Assembly: GCA_014800525.1 (NCBI GenBank)
Contig: JAAVFV010000009.1
Coordinates: forward strand, 1-64,000
Direction: 5' to 3'
Length of the DNA: 64,000 nucleotides
DNA from: Bacteroidales bacterium
GTDB taxonomy: Bacteria; Bacteroidota; Bacteroidia; Bacteroidales; Muribaculaceae
Below are positions 56,529 through 64,000 of the stretch, piece by piece. How positions within the stretch are numbered: the first letter of the stretch is position 1; each line of letters starts with the position of its first letter. Below the pieces are notes generated by a model. It searched no databases. It saw nothing but the letters and a program-made list of their open reading frames with translations, and was not told the origin of the DNA. The position numbers and the translations under genes are program-made.

Positions 56529-56556
56529 TAACTTTGCAGTTAAAACCACTGCAAAG
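56529..56556 (+). promoter_or_regulatory. -7 box inside a palindrome before the full-length hsdS
   Basis: TAACTTTG (56529-56536) fits the -7 consensus. CTTTGCAGT (56532-56540) and ACTGCAAAG (56548-56556) form a perfect 9-bp inverted repeat ending one base before the hsdS ATG. No -33 element at normal spacing. It may be a weak or controlled promoter. Confidence 0.4.
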
Positions 56557-56557
56557 C

Positions 56558-57733
56558 ATGAAATTAAAAGATATAGCAGATTATGTAACTGAAAAAATCA
56601 GTAGTGACGCTATTGATTTAGATTCTTATATTACTACTGATTCATTGTTGCAGAATAAGGGCGGGCGAGATAAAGCAGTAAATATGCCTCCTCAATCGTG
56701 TATGCTGACACGGTTTAAGGTTGGAGACGTACTGGTTGCGAATATTCGGCCTTATTTGAAGAAAGTGTGGAAGGCAGATATAGATGGTGGTTGCAATGCC
56801 GATGTACTGGTTTTTAGAGCGAAATCAAATCATTCGGCTAATTTTCTGTATGCCGTGTTGCTTCAAGATGCTTTCTATGCATATGCAATGAAGGGTGCGA
56901 AAGGTAGTAAAATGCCACGCGGTGACAAAGATCAAATTATGAGATATGAAATACCTATGCTTTCATCCACCGAAGAAAGCATTGGCAAATTTATTGTTGA
57001 TATAAATGCTAAAATTGCGCTTAATCGTGAGATAAATCGCAATTTAGAAGCGATGGCACGTCAGCTCTACGACTACTGGTTTGTGCAGTTCGATTTCCCC
57101 GACGAGAACGGTAGACCTTACAAGTCTTCAGGTGGTAAGATGGTCTGGAATGAGAAGCTGAAAAGGGAGATACCAGAAGGGTGGAAAGCATTGGAAATAG
57201 GAGAAATTCTTGATAAATATCCTTCCACCAAACGATTTGATACGTCTGAGTATTTGACTGTGGGGCAATATCCAATTATTGATCAAGGAGAATCTTACAT
57301 TGTTGGCTTTACAAACGAAGAAGAAAATATTTTATTCAAAACACCAGCAGTAGTATTTGGAGACCACTCCACAAGGGTTAAGTTCGTAGCTACGCCATTT
57401 GGTAGAGGCGCGGATGGCACACAGATCCTATATTCGAACCATCCATGTATATCTATATGGTACTTATACTGTGCAGTTGTCGCTTTAGAAATACCTAACC
57501 CTGGTTATTCAAGACATTTCAAGTATCTTAAAGGATTGCCAATAATTGCTCCAGACTCTGAGACAGCAAAGAAATTTTCTGATATTTTAAATCCAATTTT
57601 TGATAAGTGGAATAAAATAATCTTTGAAAACATTGATTTACAAACTCAGCGTGACGAGCTTCTGCCGCTCCTAATGAACGGTCAGGTGTCGGTTACGTCG
57701 TCAGAAGTAAATTGCGATTTATCTCACGATTAA
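56558..57733 (+). CDS. hsdS: Full-length hsdS on the strand opposite the hsd operon
   Basis: Complete type I specificity subunit (391 aa from ATG 56558, MKLKDIADYVTEKISS). It has a first target-recognition domain (about 1-150), a central conserved helix with KIALNREINRNLEAMARQLY, a second target domain (about 215-355) and the closing helix TQRDELLPLLMNGQVSV. It is not in the hsdR-hsdM operon but faces it. Its 3' module (57033-57722) is bounded by the inverted recombination sites, so inversion would move that half to the operon-linked gene. Whether it is expressed from its own promoter is unknown. Confidence 0.92.
   Translation: MKLKDIADYVTEKISSDAIDLDSYITTDSLLQNKGGRDKAVNMPPQSCMLTRFKVGDVLVANIRPYLKKVWKADIDGGCNADVLVFRAKSNHSANFLYAVLLQDAFYAYAMKGAKGSKMPRGDKDQIMRYEIPMLSSTEESIGKFIVDINAKIALNREINRNLEAMARQLYDYWFVQFDFPDENGRPYKSSGGKMVWNEKLKREIPEGWKALEIGEILDKYPSTKRFDTSEYLTVGQYPIIDQGESYIVGFTNEEENILFKTPAVVFGDHSTRVKFVATPFGRGADGTQILYSNHPCISIWYLYCAVVALEIPNPGYSRHFKYLKGLPIIAPDSETAKKFSDILNPIFDKWNKIIFENIDLQTQRDELLPLLMNGQVSVTSSEVNCDLSHD
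57011..57046 (+). repeat. 36-bp hsdS inversion repeat, left copy (site 3)
   Basis: Starts AAAATTGCGCTTAATCGTGA and ends with the TAAATCGCAATTTA core. It is an exact inverse of 57708-57743. It encodes the conserved helix KIALNREINRNL. Confidence 0.92.
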
Positions 57734-58238
57734 GCGCAATTTTTTGATCGATAGTCGAAAGAATCCCAGCTATTGCTTTCTGATAAGATAGACTTGGAAT
57801 ATCCAATTCAAAATTTTCAAGTGAGCTTTTACTTACTTCCGAAAATGTTGTCCCGCTTCCAAGACTAATAATTCTATTTATATTATGTTTAAGGTAATAG
57901 TATAGATATTCGTTATCACAACGTGATTTATTAACCTCGATATTCTTAAATCCTTGATTGGTGCAACACTCTCTACCTGCAATTGCTAATAATCCTATTG
58001 GGGCTCTACTGGACATTAATATTGTTCCTTCTGGTAGTAACTTTGTCGAACTATTATCATATCCTATTTTTGTAATAGTCCTTGCTCCATTATAGACATA
58101 TTTAGATTGTTGATCAGATAGGTCTTTAGGTGTAATCCACTGAATCTCTCCATCATAATACTCGGGATGATTGGAAGATGGGGTTGCTCCATTCCAAATA
58201 GTGGCAATGTCTTTTAATATATATCTTTTATTTCCCAT
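57693..58238 (-). CDS. hsdS: Operon-linked hsdS, currently half-length
   Basis: The hsdS copy that belongs to the hsdR-hsdM-rhuM operon. It encodes only the first target-recognition domain (MGNKRYILKDIATIWNGATP to SLSYQKAIAGILSTIDQK) and the conserved helix KIALNREINRN. It then runs through the inversion site into the back of the opposite gene and stops after LLTT (181 aa). Inverting 57047-57707, or the longer segment from site 1, would restore a full-length subunit with either of two second domains. As it stands it encodes a half-subunit, which may be inactive or may dimerise to recognise a palindromic-type target. Confidence 0.88.
   Translation of the reverse strand: MGNKRYILKDIATIWNGATPSSNHPEYYDGEIQWITPKDLSDQQSKYVYNGARTITKIGYDNSSTKLLPEGTILMSSRAPIGLLAIAGRECCTNQGFKNIEVNKSRCDNEYLYYYLKHNINRIISLGSGTTFSEVSKSSLENFELDIPSLSYQKAIAGILSTIDQKIALNREINRNLLLTT
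57708..57743 (-). repeat. 36-bp hsdS inversion repeat, right copy (site 4)
   Basis: Perfect inverse of 57011-57046, located at the 3' end of both the operon-linked half hsdS and the opposite full-length hsdS. Confidence 0.92.
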
Positions 58239-58249
58239 AAGAGCGTGAT

Positions 58250-59257
58250 TTACATATCTAACATTCCTCTGATTTCTTTGTCGAAGTCAGAGTATATTTG
58301 TTGTGTTGGATTAAAAATATCATATTCTGCTTCGGCTTTAGCCTTTGCTTGAGCAGCGGAGATGCTTCCACGATTAGGTAAAATCTTGTAATCATTGAAA
58401 GTAAGGAATTTATTGACACTCGCTGCAAATTGTTCCATATTGAATACGTTGCCACGCTCAATTTGCCCCTCAATATAATCAAAGTAAGATGTTACGGTAC
58501 GTTCAAGTGAACGTATCTCCTTTTCAGTAAGATAATTCTTAGCGACAGAGACGTCAGATTTCAGAATACGTCCTTCGGAGGCATATTTCCATGTTGTCAG
58601 CCCCATATGAGGTTTTGTATGGTCTGCTCCGGCATGTATTATTTCTGCGGCGGTATGTCCGGTGATGGCATAATGGAACCGATTCTGAACCATTGCATAG
58701 AACTCTTTAGTAGTTGGAGCAAGGCGGTTATAATCAATACTACATTCAGCATAGATGTCCGTAATCTGTTGCCAAATACGGCGTTCGCTTGCTCTGATTG
58801 AACGCACTCGCTCCAAAAGTTCGCGGAAATAGTCGCGGCCAAACACCTCATTACCCTGTTTCAGACGGTCATCATCCAGCACAAAGCCTTTGCGAATAAA
58901 TTCATTCAGTATTTTTGTTGCCCACTGTCTAAAAAGTGTAGCTCGCTGACTATTTACTCGGTACCCTACACTAATGATAGCGTCGAGATTATAAAAATTA
59001 ACTTCTCTTGATTGGGTTTTCCCTTCAATAGCACCATGTTCAGTGGTTATTTCCATTTTGGAAATAACCACATCTGCAGAGAGTTCACCTTCTTCAAAGA
59101 TATTTTTCAAATGTTTGTTTATAGCGGGAACTCCAACGTCAAACAGCTGAGACATGGCCTTTTGAGTTAGCCATATAGTTTCATTTTCAACATAGGCTTG
59201 TACTGTACCTGAATGGTCAGGTAGATTATATAGTATAAACTGAATTTCCTTTGCCAT
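58250..59257 (-). CDS. RhuM-family protein between hsdM and hsdS
   Basis: A 335-aa protein. The N-terminal part has DNA-binding/antirepressor-like features (TIWLTQKAMSQLFDVGVPAINKHL), the central signature VNFYNLDAIISVGYRVNS identifies RhuM/Fic-like virulence proteins, and the C-terminus is a helical domain with TEKEIRSLERTVTSYFDY. RhuM genes are often embedded in Bacteroidetes type I restriction operons; their role is unknown, possibly regulatory or a guard of the complex. It is spaced 5 bp from hsdM and 11 bp from hsdS. Confidence 0.88.
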   Translation of the reverse strand: MAKEIQFILYNLPDHSGTVQAYVENETIWLTQKAMSQLFDVGVPAINKHLKNIFEEGELSADVVISKMEITTEHGAIEGKTQSREVNFYNLDAIISVGYRVNSQRATLFRQWATKILNEFIRKGFVLDDDRLKQGNEVFGRDYFRELLERVRSIRASERRIWQQITDIYAECSIDYNRLAPTTKEFYAMVQNRFHYAITGHTAAEIIHAGADHTKPHMGLTTWKYASEGRILKSDVSVAKNYLTEKEIRSLERTVTSYFDYIEGQIERGNVFNMEQFAASVNKFLTFNDYKILPNRGSISAAQAKAKAEAEYDIFNPTQQIYSDFDKEIRGMLDM

Positions 59258-59262
59258 TGAGA

Positions 59263-60906
59263 TCAGCTGTTAAATTTTAGAGATTTGAGTTGGGAGAGGA
59301 TTTCACCTTCAAGGCGATGGCTTTCAGCAAACATCTCGGTAAGCTTTGATTCATAATCAGCCATACGCTGCTTAAACTCATCTTCGGTTATATCAACATA
59401 TTCAATCTTGATGTCAAAGTATTGACCGGCAGACAGCGAGTAACCTTTCTCCTTGATTTCATCGTATGTCACAGCAACCGAGAATCCATCCTCAGCCCTA
59501 CATTCGCGGAACGTATCAACGATTTTATCAATTTCTTCGGGGCGAAGACGTTTTTTCTGATTGTTGCCTTCTTTATATTCCTCACCCAACTTGGAAGCAT
59601 CAATAAGTATTACCTTTTCGGAACTCCTTGAGTTGTCGAAAAACAGCACAGACACATTAGTGCCGGTGTTGGCAAAAACGTTCGAGGGCATTGAAACAAC
59701 ACCGTGGATAATCTTATTGTCAACGATATGCTTTAGTATCTTATTTTCAATACCTGACTTTGCTGTAATAAAACCCGTTGGTATTACAATCGCGCCCTTA
59801 CCGTTTGACTTCAAAGAGTTAATGACATGCTGGATGAAGCAAGTATAGATTGCCATGCTCTCTTTCTTCTTTGCTGGAACTTTAGGTACACCGGCCCAGA
59901 AACGGGCAGGTTGAGCTGCAATTTTTTCGCGCGTGTCCGAGAAATCCATTTTGAATGGAGGATTCGAAACCACATAATCAAATTGCCTCCAGGAAGTTCC
60001 CTCGTCATTCTTATGATATGGTGATACAAGGGTATCTCCTTGTACGGCATGGTCAAGCGATGAAACCAGCCCATTAAGCAAAAGATTTAGTTTCAGCATC
60101 TTATTGCTTCGCTGCGAAATATCCTGCGCGAAGATAGTACACTTACTATTACCGATTTGATGTGCGAGGGCCATAAGCAGGGTACCGGTTCCGGCCGACG
60201 GATCGTAGGCTTCGATATTATGTAGATCTTCATTCTCATCCACCAACAGACGTGCCATGATTGTGGCGATGGCATGAGGTGTATAATATTCGGCATACTT
60301 ACCACCTCCGGCCGTATTATAATCCTTGATAAGATACTCAAAGATTGTGGCGAAGAAGTCGTAACCTTTTTCATCCGAAAAGGCCTCTTCAAAGGAGAAG
60401 CCAACGAGTTTATCCACCAACGCGCGTGCAAATGCAGGGCGCTGATCAATGTCGGTGACATAGGGTGTCAAACGTTCAAAGAGCGGAATTTTTGTATTCT
60501 GAGTGGTCTGAGTGGAGAAAATATCTATATTCTGCTCAGCAATATCGGTCATTGTCGCATCAAATATCTCATCGAAATTCCCTCTGCTCTGGTTGTTCCA
60601 AAGTTTATAGAGAAGATGCTCGGGTTGCAACTTTAAGGTTTCGGGAGGAAGAAACATCAAAAGCATCTCGCGCTCTGAATCGCTTAAGTCAGCATAAGCA
60701 AGTTCCCATTGATCCGCCTCTTTTATTTTCTTGGCAATATGGCTCTTGGCTTGTTTAAGCTCATAGCCAAACTTATCATTGAGAAATTTATACAGGAATA
60801 TCTGAGTGATAATCTTGTATTCATTGCCATCATTGCCAAGTCCATAAGATTGGCAAGTGGCTTTAAGATCGTCAATAAGACGTATGGTTTTTTCCTTTAT
60901 ACTCAT
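59263..60906 (-). CDS. hsdM: Type I restriction-modification methyltransferase subunit HsdM
   Basis: N6-adenine methyltransferase (547 aa) that protects host DNA at sites chosen by HsdS. The N-terminal helical HsdM_N domain comes first. Next are GKYAEYYTPHAIATIMARLL, motif I YDPSAGTGTLLMAL (near residue 237) and motif IV NPPF (near 313). A coiled-coil C-terminus contacts HsdS. Its ATG shares one base with the hsdR stop (TAATG), so translation is coupled. Confidence 0.95.
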   Translation of the reverse strand: MSIKEKTIRLIDDLKATCQSYGLGNDGNEYKIITQIFLYKFLNDKFGYELKQAKSHIAKKIKEADQWELAYADLSDSEREMLLMFLPPETLKLQPEHLLYKLWNNQSRGNFDEIFDATMTDIAEQNIDIFSTQTTQNTKIPLFERLTPYVTDIDQRPAFARALVDKLVGFSFEEAFSDEKGYDFFATIFEYLIKDYNTAGGGKYAEYYTPHAIATIMARLLVDENEDLHNIEAYDPSAGTGTLLMALAHQIGNSKCTIFAQDISQRSNKMLKLNLLLNGLVSSLDHAVQGDTLVSPYHKNDEGTSWRQFDYVVSNPPFKMDFSDTREKIAAQPARFWAGVPKVPAKKKESMAIYTCFIQHVINSLKSNGKGAIVIPTGFITAKSGIENKILKHIVDNKIIHGVVSMPSNVFANTGTNVSVLFFDNSRSSEKVILIDASKLGEEYKEGNNQKKRLRPEEIDKIVDTFRECRAEDGFSVAVTYDEIKEKGYSLSAGQYFDIKIEYVDITEDEFKQRMADYESKLTEMFAESHRLEGEILSQLKSLKFNS

Positions 60907-63900
60907 TATGCTGTTGCGTATGTAGCGTTATACTGATTCAGATATTGACGTGCAATACCGTTTTTTACAAATATATAATCTTCAGGGGATGCCTGCTCAC
61001 TAATCTGAGGAAAATTAGAGAGCATATCTGCAACGATCTTCAAAACTGTCTGCTCAAAGTATGCATCCTTTTTCAGAATATCATTTTTATCATAGACCCT
61101 CTGATCCACATCCTCCTTTATCATATTAAGTATGATGCTGATCTCATGGTCGCTGAATGTAAAAATAGGCTTGGCTGACTTTTCTTTACGGTCGGCGTTG
61201 ATTTCGCGGATACGTTTATGAACCCGGGCAAATTTGGCATCACCGTTATATTTGTTTAGAAGAGCCTTATTTGATTGCTGTATGGCTTTTAAACGCGCAA
61301 TTATTGCATCAAGAGCAGCTGTTTCTTCATTAAATTTTGCAATCGAGTCAATCACGAAGCCATGTTCCTTGAAGCGTTGCATAAAGGCTTCACGAAGGGT
61401 TATAAATTCGGGATCATCCTGATCGATATTATCCATAAATGCCCGGATGGTATCTCTCCATTTTTCTTGAAGCTCACGGCCTCCTGATATGAGTTTAAGT
61501 TCCTCTTCTCCGATTTTTGAGAATGTAAACTCTATATCCTGCATTGCCTCATTAACCAGCACGGTAGTTTCTTCATTAGTGCTAAAAGCCTCTTTCTGAT
61601 TAATTATTGAGATGTGATGCTGAACTTCTTTCAACATATCAGAAAGTTTGGTTAATTCGACCTTGGAGAATTTTTCTTTTAAGTCATCATCGCCAAATGT
61701 GCGGACAAGGTTTCCACAGTCGCGAGCAGCTTCGAGAACCTTTTTTAGTTTTAAAAGTTCCTCTTTATCCTGGATTGTAGAAACTTCCGAACTGAACTCC
61801 TCAACATTATTTAGCGTGTAATCAAACAAGGTGTCATGAATATCACGCATTGTATCAAGAATTTCCTGCGGATTTTCAAGCACCTGAGTGAATGTATCTG
61901 TTACTCCGCTACCATCTTCATTCGGGTCATTGAAACGATTGAGTTCTTTGAGATAAGCTTCGTTAGTTTCCTCAAAATTACTTTTGATGTCAGCGAAATC
62001 AATAACATAACCATAGCGGTTATTCTTATAAGGACGGTTAACTCGGGTGAGCGCTTGCAACAGATTGTGGTCTTTTAGTTTACGGCCAAAATACAGACGT
62101 TTTAATCTTGGAGCATCAAAGCCAGTCAAAAGCATATTAAACACAATGAGAACATCAACTGTCATGTTCTTCTTGAAATCTTTAATTGTGGCCTTGCGGC
62201 TTTCTTTATCAACTTTATCAAGAATAAGACCAGCTTTAATATCAGTTGGGAACGACGCGTTTTTATTCATTTCGCGCTGAACTTCATCCCAATACATTGC
62301 GAGATTACGGGCTTGTTCGCTTGTCTCGCAAATTATCATTCCACCTAATGTCTGATCACCATGCTGCCACCGGAAACGAGTGAGATCGGTAATTACGTAT
62401 CGGATAAGTTCTTTTACATAATTCTCATGCTCAATGATTGCAGATTTCCGAACATCTTTCTTCTGAACAAGCTGTTCGAGCTTGTCCATTATCTGTGTAA
62501 GTTTCTCTTTATAGGATGTCTCAATTTCCTCACGTATGATTTTCAATGTGTAACCATCGGCTATTGAACGATCATAATAATATGTGTGGAAATAATCGTT
62601 GAATACTGTTGCTGTTGCTTTTTCTTCTTTAAGCAAAGGTGTACCTGTCAATGCAATTTTAATAGAGTTGGGGTCTGCATCAAAAAGATTGGCAAGAAAA
62701 CAGCCTCCGGGACGATAACCGCGGTGTGCTTCGTCAAGAATGAACACACGTTGAAGATTTGTGGCGTAATCAGGTAGCTTTACCTTCTCCTTATCCTCGG
62801 CAAAGCGCTGAATATTTACTACGGTTATTTCCTGTTTTCCGCTTGCTCCTTGCTGAGATTTATTGTCGCGAAATTGATCCATTAATTCTTTGCGAGAATT
62901 AGCTGTTGCTACAACTAATCCACGAGCTTCAAACTCTTGGGTGGCCTGTTCCAGTAAATCGAGTCTATCTACTATGAAGTAGAATTTCGCGACTTTATTC
63001 TTCTTAGCAAAATAATCATTAAGAAAATGGGATAGATGATATGAAAGAGCAGTCTTACCACTTCCTTGTGTGTGCCATACCACTCCCGCGGTTGCTCCCT
63101 TATCAAGATGTTCGCGTATAGCTAAAGCAGCAAACATCTGCTGATAACGCATGATATGCTTTTGATCCGTAACCTCTATTTTCCCATCAACCTCTCTTTC
63201 CGATTTCACATAAGCAATGCCATATTTCAATATGAAAAGTAATCGCTCGGGAGAGCACATAGAGGTGAGAATTCTATTGGTGGGTGTATTCGAATCGAGA
63301 TTTGTCTTATATTCAGGCGTGGTATGAATCACCTCACTGTTAAAGTCCTTTAGGATTTTTTTCTCAATATTCTTATCAACCGGTCGATATGGATAATTCC
63401 TATTGTATGGAGCTATATCTGCATTCGACCGATTCTCTTCTCGGAAGCAATTGAATGGAGCAGATTCTCGTGCCGCTGTACAATAGAATGCGCCTTGTAA
63501 GGGTACGATTCCTCCCATTGTGTCATATTCCATATTATTGGAAAAAATCATCAATTGGGTAATGTTGATGAATGAACGCAGGCGCTTATTAGGAAATCTT
63601 TGCTGATTCATTCGTTTGCTTTCTGCTACCATCCCTCCAATATTATTTGGCTTTTTAACCTCAATAAATACGAGAGGCAGACCATTCACAAAGAGGGTAA
63701 TGTCGGGGCGGAATTCATCCATTCCATTCTTGCAACTAAATTCTGCCGTGAAATAGAAAGAATTATTGGATGGATTATCATAATCAATTAACTTAATCGG
63801 CGATACTGATTTCAAGCGCTGATAGAATGCATATCCAAGATCATCATTCTTCAAATCTTTTCTAATGTCCTGGAGCATCTGTTTAGCTGTAATTGAAGAA

Positions 63901-64000
63901 TTTGGATTTAATAGTGTGAACTGCTTTTCAAATTCCTCAATGAGTATGTTTGTGGAAGGATCATAAATCTTCCCTGCATTTTCTTCTGAGATTTTGCCGA
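60906..64000 (-). CDS. hsdR: Type I restriction endonuclease subunit HsdR (5' end beyond the window)
   Basis: Motor and nuclease subunit that translocates and cuts unmethylated DNA. The nuclease site is FRPDITLFVNGLPLVFIEVK (D...ExK); the helicase has WHTQGSGKTALSYH (motif I) and VFILDEAHRGYR (motif II), then LTGTPLL and a C-terminal helical domain that binds HsdM. An internal ATG lies at 63878, but the same frame stays open to the window edge with family-like residues (ILIEEFEKQFTLLNPNSS), so the true start is outside. At least 1030 aa are visible. Confidence 0.95.
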   Translation of the reverse strand, partial: GKISEENAGKIYDPSTNILIEEFEKQFTLLNPNSSITAKQMLQDIRKDLKNDDLGYAFYQRLKSVSPIKLIDYDNPSNNSFYFTAEFSCKNGMDEFRPDITLFVNGLPLVFIEVKKPNNIGGMVAESKRMNQQRFPNKRLRSFINITQLMIFSNNMEYDTMGGIVPLQGAFYCTAARESAPFNCFREENRSNADIAPYNRNYPYRPVDKNIEKKILKDFNSEVIHTTPEYKTNLDSNTPTNRILTSMCSPERLLFILKYGIAYVKSEREVDGKIEVTDQKHIMRYQQMFAALAIREHLDKGATAGVVWHTQGSGKTALSYHLSHFLNDYFAKKNKVAKFYFIVDRLDLLEQATQEFEARGLVVATANSRKELMDQFRDNKSQQGASGKQEITVVNIQRFAEDKEKVKLPDYATNLQRVFILDEAHRGYRPGGCFLANLFDADPNSIKIALTGTPLLKEEKATATVFNDYFHTYYYDRSIADGYTLKIIREEIETSYKEKLTQIMDKLEQLVQKKDVRKSAIIEHENYVKELIRYVITDLTRFRWQHGDQTLGGMIICETSEQARNLAMYWDEVQREMNKNASFPTDIKAGLILDKVDKESRKATIKDFKKNMTVDVLIVFNMLLTGFDAPRLKRLYFGRKLKDHNLLQALTRVNRPYKNNRYGYVIDFADIKSNFEETNEAYLKELNRFNDPNEDGSGVTDTFTQVLENPQEILDTMRDIHDTLFDYTLNNVEEFSSEVSTIQDKEELLKLKKVLEAARDCGNLVRTFGDDDLKEKFSKVELTKLSDMLKEVQHHISIINQKEAFSTNEETTVLVNEAMQDIEFTFSKIGEEELKLISGGRELQEKWRDTIRAFMDNIDQDDPEFITLREAFMQRFKEHGFVIDSIAKFNEETAALDAIIARLKAIQQSNKALLNKYNGDAKFARVHKRIREINADRKEKSAKPIFTFSDHEISIILNMIKEDVDQRVYDKNDILKKDAYFEQTVLKIVADMLSNFPQISEQASPEDYIFVKNGIARQYLNQYNATYATA

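Overview
The window looks like a chromosomal segment of a gut Bacteroidales bacterium, most likely Muribaculaceae-like. The reasons are: promoters of the Bacteroidetes type (TTTG, about 20 bp, TAnnTTTG) with little Shine-Dalgarno signal; a GT3-type glycogen synthase next to a GT35 phosphorylase; type III glutamine synthetase; LL-diaminopimelate aminotransferase (dapL); a DUF3127 protein; and a large secreted protein with a type IX secretion C-terminal domain. The genus is inference from gene content, not from a marker gene. No rRNA, tRNA or CRISPR array was seen.

Layout. 1-13.1 kb is core metabolism: htpG, a LolC/E-type permease, serine acetyltransferase, a complete glycine cleavage cluster (gcvT, gcvH, gcvPA, gcvPB, lpdA) behind a structured leader, and an AMP-forming acyl-CoA synthetase. 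13.1-23 kb is an AT-rich defence island read leftward. It holds a truncated Rpn-type nuclease gene, a decayed gene with a HEPN-like motif, an Eco57I/PglX-like DNA methyltransferase and a PLD-SNF2 helicase. These are preceded by a roughly 325-nt structured RNA with its own promoter and terminator. 23-33.7 kb holds glycogen phosphorylase and synthase, a DUF3127 protein, rsmG, a metallo-hydrolase, an EF-G paralogue and hemW. 33.7-36.3 kb is a small accessory patch: a CoiA-like pseudogene, a TfoX-domain gene and an IS3-type transposase lacking orfA. 36.5-53 kb is again core: dapF-dapL, glnN, DedA and flavodiiron protein, a dihydrouridine synthase, bioB, a GntR/ABC exporter operon and a T9SS cargo protein. 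53-54.5 kb holds a flavodoxin lipoprotein and a PepSY-like membrane protein. 54.7 kb to the right edge is a type I restriction-modification locus (hsdR-hsdM-rhuM-hsdS, leftward). It has two extra hsdS modules and a tyrosine recombinase, bounded by inverted copies of one site.

How the parts work together. The gcv genes encode all four proteins of glycine cleavage. glgP and glycogen synthase degrade and build the same polymer. dapF and dapL finish the diaminopimelate branch of lysine and cell-wall synthesis. The hsd locus is a phase-variable specificity switch. In this sequence the operon-linked hsdS is a half-length form, while a full-length hsdS sits on the opposite strand.

The most unusual signals are the structured RNA in front of the helicase/methyltransferase genes with its competing pairings, the HEPN-like third gene broken by an in-frame TAG and a frameshift, the hsdS inversion array, and structured leaders before gcvT and glycogen synthase. 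Function calls rest on reading motifs by eye; no database search was run.
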